The notes under the pieces are model-generated. The model was not told where the DNA came from and made no database searches. It saw nothing but the letters and a program-made list of their open reading frames with translations. DNA of 8,513 bases from Alphaproteobacteria bacterium (GTDB lineage: Bacteria; Pseudomonadota; Alphaproteobacteria; Rickettsiales; Rickettsiaceae). Position numbers and translations under genes: made by a program. Of this stretch, positions 5,194-8,513 are shown piece after piece. The stretch covers positions 1 to 8,513 of the forward strand of contig JAUIKA010000043.1 of NCBI GenBank assembly GCA_030430995.1, written 5' to 3'. How positions within the stretch are numbered: position 1 is the stretch's first letter; the number at the start of each line of letters is the position of its first letter.

Positions 5194-6380
5194 AATTCAT
5201 CCTCTATATATGCTTCTATTTCTCCTATTACTTCTTCATTCTCTTCCTCTATATATTTATGTAATATCCCATTTTCTGCCATATATGCACATCCATATTT
5301 GAAAGCACTTTTACAACAACGTAAACAACTATATAATTTGCAAAGCATTATTCCCCAAAATATTATAGAAATCATAACGCTACCTGCAATTAATGGTGAA
5401 CCTATAGGGTCTATATTGCTTGTTATTGCAAGCCCTAGCAGAAGATTCTTATTCAAGCTGCATGTATTTAAATTATTCAGAACAAAATTACTATATTTCG
5501 CTAATCGCTGCTCCTCTGAAAGATTCGGATTCTGATATTCTGTAATATAGCGCCAAACAGCGTTCTCATCACTTGTATGCCAACATAAGTACTGAGTATG
5601 GCTTTGAGGCAAACTATATATATCCTCAACCTTCTCTAAGCTGCACTGCTGAAAATCTTCTGATAGCGTAGCAATAGTATCCATACTATGCTGCTTATTG
5701 GAAAGAACAACAGCCCCTCTAATATTTGGGGTTATATCTGTAAAAGGTTCTGCAATTTTATATAATAGTTCTTGGCAATCTATTTTGAATATTGTTACAT
5801 TACCAACCAAAGAGAATTTAAGTAGACTATTAACACCATTAGGTGGAAAGAGGTATATTTCCAGATTACTTTTATATTCTGTTTTTATATCTTTTATAGA
5901 ACTTATATCTATATAATTTTGTATCCCTATAGTATCTAGCACATAGGTTGGTATATCATATTTTAAATAATTGAACTGAGATACCACACCTCCTAAAGAA
6001 GTACCTTGTATCTCTAAGTTTTCTTTTCCACATTCTGATATAGCAAATTCTACTAATTCTTTAGCCGGTGTTATTTGAGAGGGATTAAAAAGATATACTA
6101 ATCTAAATACTTCAAGAAGGTCTGGGTTGAAACCAAAATTAGAAATTCTGCTATGTATAATACATCTATCTTCTATTTTAAATATGGCTCCATAATAGCC
6201 TGTATCTTCATCATCTTTTATTTTTAGAACTTCATACCCATAGCCATTTAATAGCTCTTTTATCTGCTTTACATCATTAGAAACAATACATGTTAATATA
6301 AATACTTGGTAAAATTTTGCTGTGCTCTTTGTAATATATGGCAATCTATCTATACAATCCTTATACTCTACTTGATACAT
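5190..6380 (-). CDS. Putative lipase-like alpha/beta hydrolase with C-terminal membrane anchor (paralog A)
   Basis: This 396-residue protein carries a lipase-type nucleophile elbow, LEIQGTSLGGVVSQF (122-136), with S128 as the likely nucleophile in GTSLG preceded by a hydrophobic strand. H231 (KQHSMD) is a candidate catalytic histidine about 100 residues later. The acidic residue is unclear; D149 (YVLDTIG) is one option. Other blocks shared with paralog B are TPNIRG (217-222), DENAVWRYI (271-279) and LNNLNTCSL (301-309). Residues about 327-350 form one membrane segment followed by a Cys cluster (CKLYSCLRCCKS) and an acidic C-terminal tail of about 25 residues (EEENEEVIGEIEAYIEDEL). No N-terminal signal is visible, so the catalytic domain may lie on the cytoplasmic side or the protein may leave by a dedicated secretion system. 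It is first in a two-gene unit, with a 4-nt stop/start overlap with paralog B. The ATG has no Shine-Dalgarno. Substrate is unknown; acyl-ester hydrolysis is inferred from the motif only. Confidence 0.7.
   Translation of the reverse strand: MYQVEYKDCIDRLPYITKSTAKFYQVFILTCIVSNDVKQIKELLNGYGYEVLKIKDDEDTGYYGAIFKIEDRCIIHSRISNFGFNPDLLEVFRLVYLFNPSQITPAKELVEFAISECGKENLEIQGTSLGGVVSQFNYLKYDIPTYVLDTIGIQNYIDISSIKDIKTEYKSNLEIYLFPPNGVNSLLKFSLVGNVTIFKIDCQELLYKIAEPFTDITPNIRGAVVLSNKQHSMDTIATLSEDFQQCSLEKVEDIYSLPQSHTQYLCWHTSDENAVWRYITEYQNPNLSEEQRLAKYSNFVLNNLNTCSLNKNLLLGLAITSNIDPIGSPLIAGSVMISIIFWGIMLCKLYSCLRCCKSAFKYGCAYMAENGILHKYIEEENEEVIGEIEAYIEDEL
5201..5205 (-). promoter_or_regulatory. Shine-Dalgarno of paralog B inside the end of paralog A
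   Basis: On the minus strand AGAGG lies about 8 nt before the ATG of the downstream gene, within the last codons of the upstream gene (Glu-Asp-Glu region). Together with the ATGA overlap it fixes the start of paralog B and suggests translational coupling. It is one of the few recognisable ribosome binding sites in this window. Confidence 0.6.
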
Positions 6381-6615
6381 TTATATAGTTAAAAAATACT
6401 CGTATAATGTTATCAGATAAAGATAAGGAATACTAATTTATTAAGTATATATACCGATAATTTATAAAATATTTAACATATAAGTTACAAAATATATGGA
6501 AGAATTTATTAAAAAGGCTTTTAAAGCTTATAAAATATGGGTGATATAGAAATGCCAATGAAATAGCAGGCGCAAGATGTTGATTGCAAAATGGATATTA
6601 AACGCCCCTGGCATT

Positions 6616-6636
6616 ATGCTCTTTTTGAGAGAGCAT
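6616..6636. repeat. Hairpin in the decayed intergenic region
   Basis: ATGCTCT (6616-6622) and AGAGCAT (6630-6636) pair perfectly over 7 bp with a 7-nt loop and are followed on the plus strand by TTTTCT-like sequence (6636-6641). It could be a weak plus-strand terminator left from a lost gene or part of a structured RNA. No gene upstream on the plus strand needs it now. Confidence 0.35.
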
Positions 6637-6838
6637 TTTCTAACCCCACGAAAATAGTACAATCCATAGGGCTTGCTTGCTTTTATAGGGGCTATTTGTT
6701 TTAACCTAAGGAAAACCTTTGCTATTAGTCAGAATTTGAGAGAATTTCAAAAAGTTTTATGACTGCCCAATTTAATAACATTTTTTCAAAAGCTCTGCTA
6801 CTCTTATTAGAAAAGTTTTATTTCATCTACAAAAAAAT

Positions 6839-6854
6839 CTTTTTCAACAGTCCC
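6839..6854 (-). repeat. IS terminal-repeat-like motif
   Basis: On the minus strand the sequence reads GGGACTGTTGAAAAAG, which has the style of the terminal inverted repeats of several transposase families (G-rich outer end, CTGTTGAAAAAG inside). I find no matching second end and no transposase in the window, so this is at most a remnant; a chance match is possible. Confidence 0.25.
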
Positions 6855-6904
6855 ATTACAGGGGGCTCTAGAACTTCTGATTGTCAATATCTTACGCTAT
6901 TTGG

Positions 6905-6935
6905 CTATAACGCAAGTGGTTCATAGCTGTTATAG
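6905..6935. repeat. Short inverted repeat
   Basis: CTATAAC (6905-6911) and GTTATAG (6929-6935) form a 7-bp perfect inverted repeat with a 17-nt spacer. It is not followed by a T-run. No function can be assigned. Confidence 0.3.
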
Positions 6936-7050
6936 ATAAAGAGGATTAGCAAGGAATAATTTTATGAATATAGTAATGAATCAAAACAGATAACTTGCTC
7001 AAATACCCAATCATAACATCTCTAAATACATGCAAGAATCAGAAAATAGT

Positions 7051-7086
7051 TAGCTTAATCCCCATATTATTATAGGAATTAAGCTA
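7051..7086 (-). terminator. Rho-independent terminator of the autotransporter gene
   Basis: The arms TAGCTTAATCCC (7051-7062) and GGAATTAAGCTA (7075-7086) pair over 12 bp, with one position that is a U-G wobble in the minus-strand transcript, and a 12-nt AT-rich loop. The transcript then reads ACTATTTTCT, a short T tract. The hairpin begins 4 nt after the stop codon of the autotransporter gene, which supports the assignment. The wobble falls on the minus-strand RNA and is a C-A mismatch on the other strand, so the structure is best in the minus direction. Confidence 0.7.
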
Positions 7087-7090
7087 TAAT

Positions 7091-8513
7091 TTAGAAACTG
7101 ACCTTTAGCTTTAAAGAACCAGATACTGCTGAATATTTACCTTTGTTATAATAGCCCACATCAGCTGAATACCCAAAATCTCTTTTTTGCCCAGATAGTT
7201 GAAAACCACAATTTAACTGAGCTTTATTACTCTTTTTGTTTTTCTCTGTATGCATCAATTGGTTAGTAGACATAATCTTTACATCTATATCCTTTTTATT
7301 GCTCATTAACGCATAATTCACAAAAGCATAAACTTCTGGTGTTAGCATATGCCCATCACCAATTTTAAAGCTTCTATTTACTCTTAAACCAAATATTCCA
7401 TCAAGCCCGCTTGCTTTTGATGCTGAATATTCAAGATTTCTTATTCCAAGCCCTTCCTGAGAGGCACCATCGCTTCTTACGTTATATATCTTAGCACCAA
7501 TTACAGGGATTATATTTACAGATTTGCATTGGAATTTATATCCATATCTTGCCTGTGCACCCCAGTTATAAAACTTCATTTTAGTATTATCCTCCACGGC
7601 TTTGTCTTGAGCTTCCTTACCAGAGCCCCCAAAATATGTTGTGTCTTTTAAATTCAGATTTGTTTTTCCTACATATCCTAAGAAGTCAACAATATGATTA
7701 TTAGAAGTATTTGCAGCATAAAGCGAAACCAAATAACTTTGTGCTATTTGTTTAGAATTTATATTTTCTTTGCTTTTAATGTTATTCCTAGCCCAACTAC
7801 CAGAAATTCCAACTACGCCAGTATCAGACATATTAAGCTCCATTCCTATACTAGCTCCATAACCAGTGTTTTTGATACCATCACCAGAACCATTAGATCC
7901 AAAACCCTTAACCCAAGTTGCTACCTTATTATTTTTTCCTTCATCACCAGCAGATACTAAATTTATAACAGGAGTATCAATATTGCCCGTACCAGTAACT
8001 GCATCCATTCTTGCTGTTAATTCATTTAGAACAATATATGTATTAACCTGTGCCATTTCTGCTACCGCATTCACGTTAGCATAAGATTGGATTATTTGCT
8101 CAATAGCCGCTTTTCTCTTGGTTTCATTTTTTACGCCAGCAAGGCTTTGTGTAAGTGCAGATTGCATTATTTGCTCTTTTGAATTTTGTGCATCTTTGCC
8201 CTCCATCACTTGTGCTATAATCGCTTCCGCTTTTTTTACATGCCCTTTATTAAGCTCCTCATTTATTTGTGATAATGCCTTCTCATCTAAATGAACAAAA
8301 CCATCATTCTCTGGTTGCTTTCCTTCATCGCTCTTATGTGGTAGTACATCATCTAGCATTTTGGATACTTCTATATATTCTTTGCTAGGCAAATATTGAT
8401 TATCATCATCATTTTTCCCACTTCCACCATTTGAAGAATTGCTATTGCTGCCTGAATCCCCTCCTCCTGAGCTATCGCTACTTGGTTTAGCTTTAGCCAC
8501 TTTTATTAAAATG
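7091..8513 (-). CDS. Autotransporter, C-terminal linker and beta-barrel (partial, N-terminus outside window)
   Basis: The reading frame is open to the right edge, so the gene is incomplete. A GTG at 8500-8498 could be taken as a start, but it lacks a ribosome binding site, the frame continues upstream (Ile-Leu-Ile-Lys), and a start there would leave no signal peptide, so it is probably internal. Counting from that GTG, residues about 8-34 are a Ser/Gly/Asn/Asp low-complexity linker, 40-168 are mostly helical and charged, and 192-469 form an autotransporter beta-domain. Barrel cues are ATWVKGFGS at its start, alternating polar/hydrophobic strands, Gly/Tyr/Asn-rich turns, and the C-terminal LKLKVSF ending in Phe, the outer-membrane assembly signal. 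The helix before the barrel (about 140-168) should sit in the pore. Rickettsiales use such Sca/Omp proteins for adhesion to host cells. The passenger, and thus the exact function, lies outside the window. A terminator follows directly. Confidence 0.88.
   Translation of the reverse strand, partial: ILIKVAKAKPSSDSSGGGDSGSNSNSSNGGSGKNDDDNQYLPSKEYIEVSKMLDDVLPHKSDEGKQPENDGFVHLDEKALSQINEELNKGHVKKAEAIIAQVMEGKDAQNSKEQIMQSALTQSLAGVKNETKRKAAIEQIIQSYANVNAVAEMAQVNTYIVLNELTARMDAVTGTGNIDTPVINLVSAGDEGKNNKVATWVKGFGSNGSGDGIKNTGYGASIGMELNMSDTGVVGISGSWARNNIKSKENINSKQIAQSYLVSLYAANTSNNHIVDFLGYVGKTNLNLKDTTYFGGSGKEAQDKAVEDNTKMKFYNWGAQARYGYKFQCKSVNIIPVIGAKIYNVRSDGASQEGLGIRNLEYSASKASGLDGIFGLRVNRSFKIGDGHMLTPEVYAFVNYALMSNKKDIDVKIMSTNQLMHTEKNKKSNKAQLNCGFQLSGQKRDFGYSADVGYYNKGKYSAVSGSLKLKVSF

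Larger units (their letters stand above)
6381..7090. other. Non-coding, probably decayed intergenic region
   Basis: About 0.7 kb without a convincing gene. Only short open stretches exist: 17 codons from an ATG at 6496, 38 residues from an ATG at 6592 on the plus strand (MDIKRPWHYALFERAF as its start), and 55 residues from an ATG at 6759. None has a recognisable domain, and frames shift and stop often, as in gene remains. The section 6560-6720 is less AT-rich than its surroundings and contains hairpins. An IS-end-like motif lies at 6839-6854 and a terminator at 7051-7086. The left end holds the promoter region of paralog A, where I see no clear -35/-10 pair. Confidence 0.6.

Noticed and set aside
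5190..5201. C-terminal EDEL of paralog A as an ER-retrieval-like signal
   Set aside because: It resembles KDEL only loosely, and the tail follows a membrane segment in a bacterial protein with no shown export to a host ER. Acidic tails end this way by chance.
5105..5535. Overlapping plus-strand open frames across the junction of the two hydrolase-like genes
   Set aside because: They are antisense to the paralogs, have no ribosome binding site, and their low-complexity Ser/Leu/Ile composition is typical of shadows in AT-rich DNA.
6496..6549. 17-codon open frame starting MEEFIKKAF
   Set aside because: Too short, no Shine-Dalgarno and no recognisable family. It may be the start of a lost gene but cannot be supported as a gene.
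6759..6926. 55-residue plus-strand open frame in the intergenic region
   Set aside because: No ribosome binding site, no domain, and it runs through the IS-end-like motif; the hydrophobic part comes from AT-rich sequence.
6964..6993. Nine-codon open frame with an AAGGA sequence upstream
   Set aside because: The ribosome binding site looks fair, but there is no gene behind it on the same strand, so a leader-peptide role makes no sense.
1..8513. CRISPR array, restriction system or toxin-antitoxin locus of known type
   Set aside because: No regularly spaced direct repeats, no Cas, nuclease-methylase or classical toxin/antitoxin signature was found on either strand.

Overview
The window looks like a chromosomal stretch from an obligate intracellular alphaproteobacterium of the order Rickettsiales. 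The DNA is very AT-rich. It carries a close relative of the rickettsial 17-kDa surface lipoprotein, a SPOR-domain protein of rickettsial style and an autotransporter beta-barrel of the Sca/Omp type. Most genes lack a clear Shine-Dalgarno sequence. A flagellar rod-binding (FlgJ-like) domain at the left edge, if correctly read, points to one of the Rickettsiales lineages that keep flagellar genes rather than to Rickettsia itself. I cannot name the genus from sequence alone.

Layout, left to right. At 1-433 (minus) is a secreted FlgJ-like protein, cut by the window edge. At 494-568 (plus) is tRNA-Gly(GCC) with its own good sigma70 promoter. At 654-1538 (minus) is a FieF-like cation diffusion facilitator. 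Divergent from it, 1579-2064 (plus) encodes the 17-kDa glycine-zipper lipoprotein, followed in the same reading frame by a GTG-started SPOR protein (2080-2667). The SPOR gene meets, tail to tail with one base between stop codons, an orphan phage terminase large subunit (2669-4021, minus). Next come two overlapping minus-strand genes (4096-5193 and 5190-6380). They encode diverged tandem paralogs with a lipase-like alpha/beta-hydrolase signature, a C-terminal membrane segment, clustered cysteines and an acidic tail. A non-coding, probably decayed stretch of about 0.7 kb follows (6381-7090). The window ends in the C-terminal part of an autotransporter (7091 to beyond 8513, minus) with a good terminator.

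The envelope theme is strong: lipoprotein, SPOR protein, metal exporter, autotransporter, and the membrane-anchored hydrolase-like pair all belong to the cell surface or its interface with a host. The most novel part is the hydrolase-like pair. The upstream copy (5190-6380) has a complete GxSxG nucleophile motif and a candidate histidine. The downstream copy keeps the serine but has lost the flanking glycines and the histidine, which suggests an enzyme/pseudoenzyme pair translated in a coupled way. The terminase shows that phage DNA has contributed to the region, but no other phage gene is visible.
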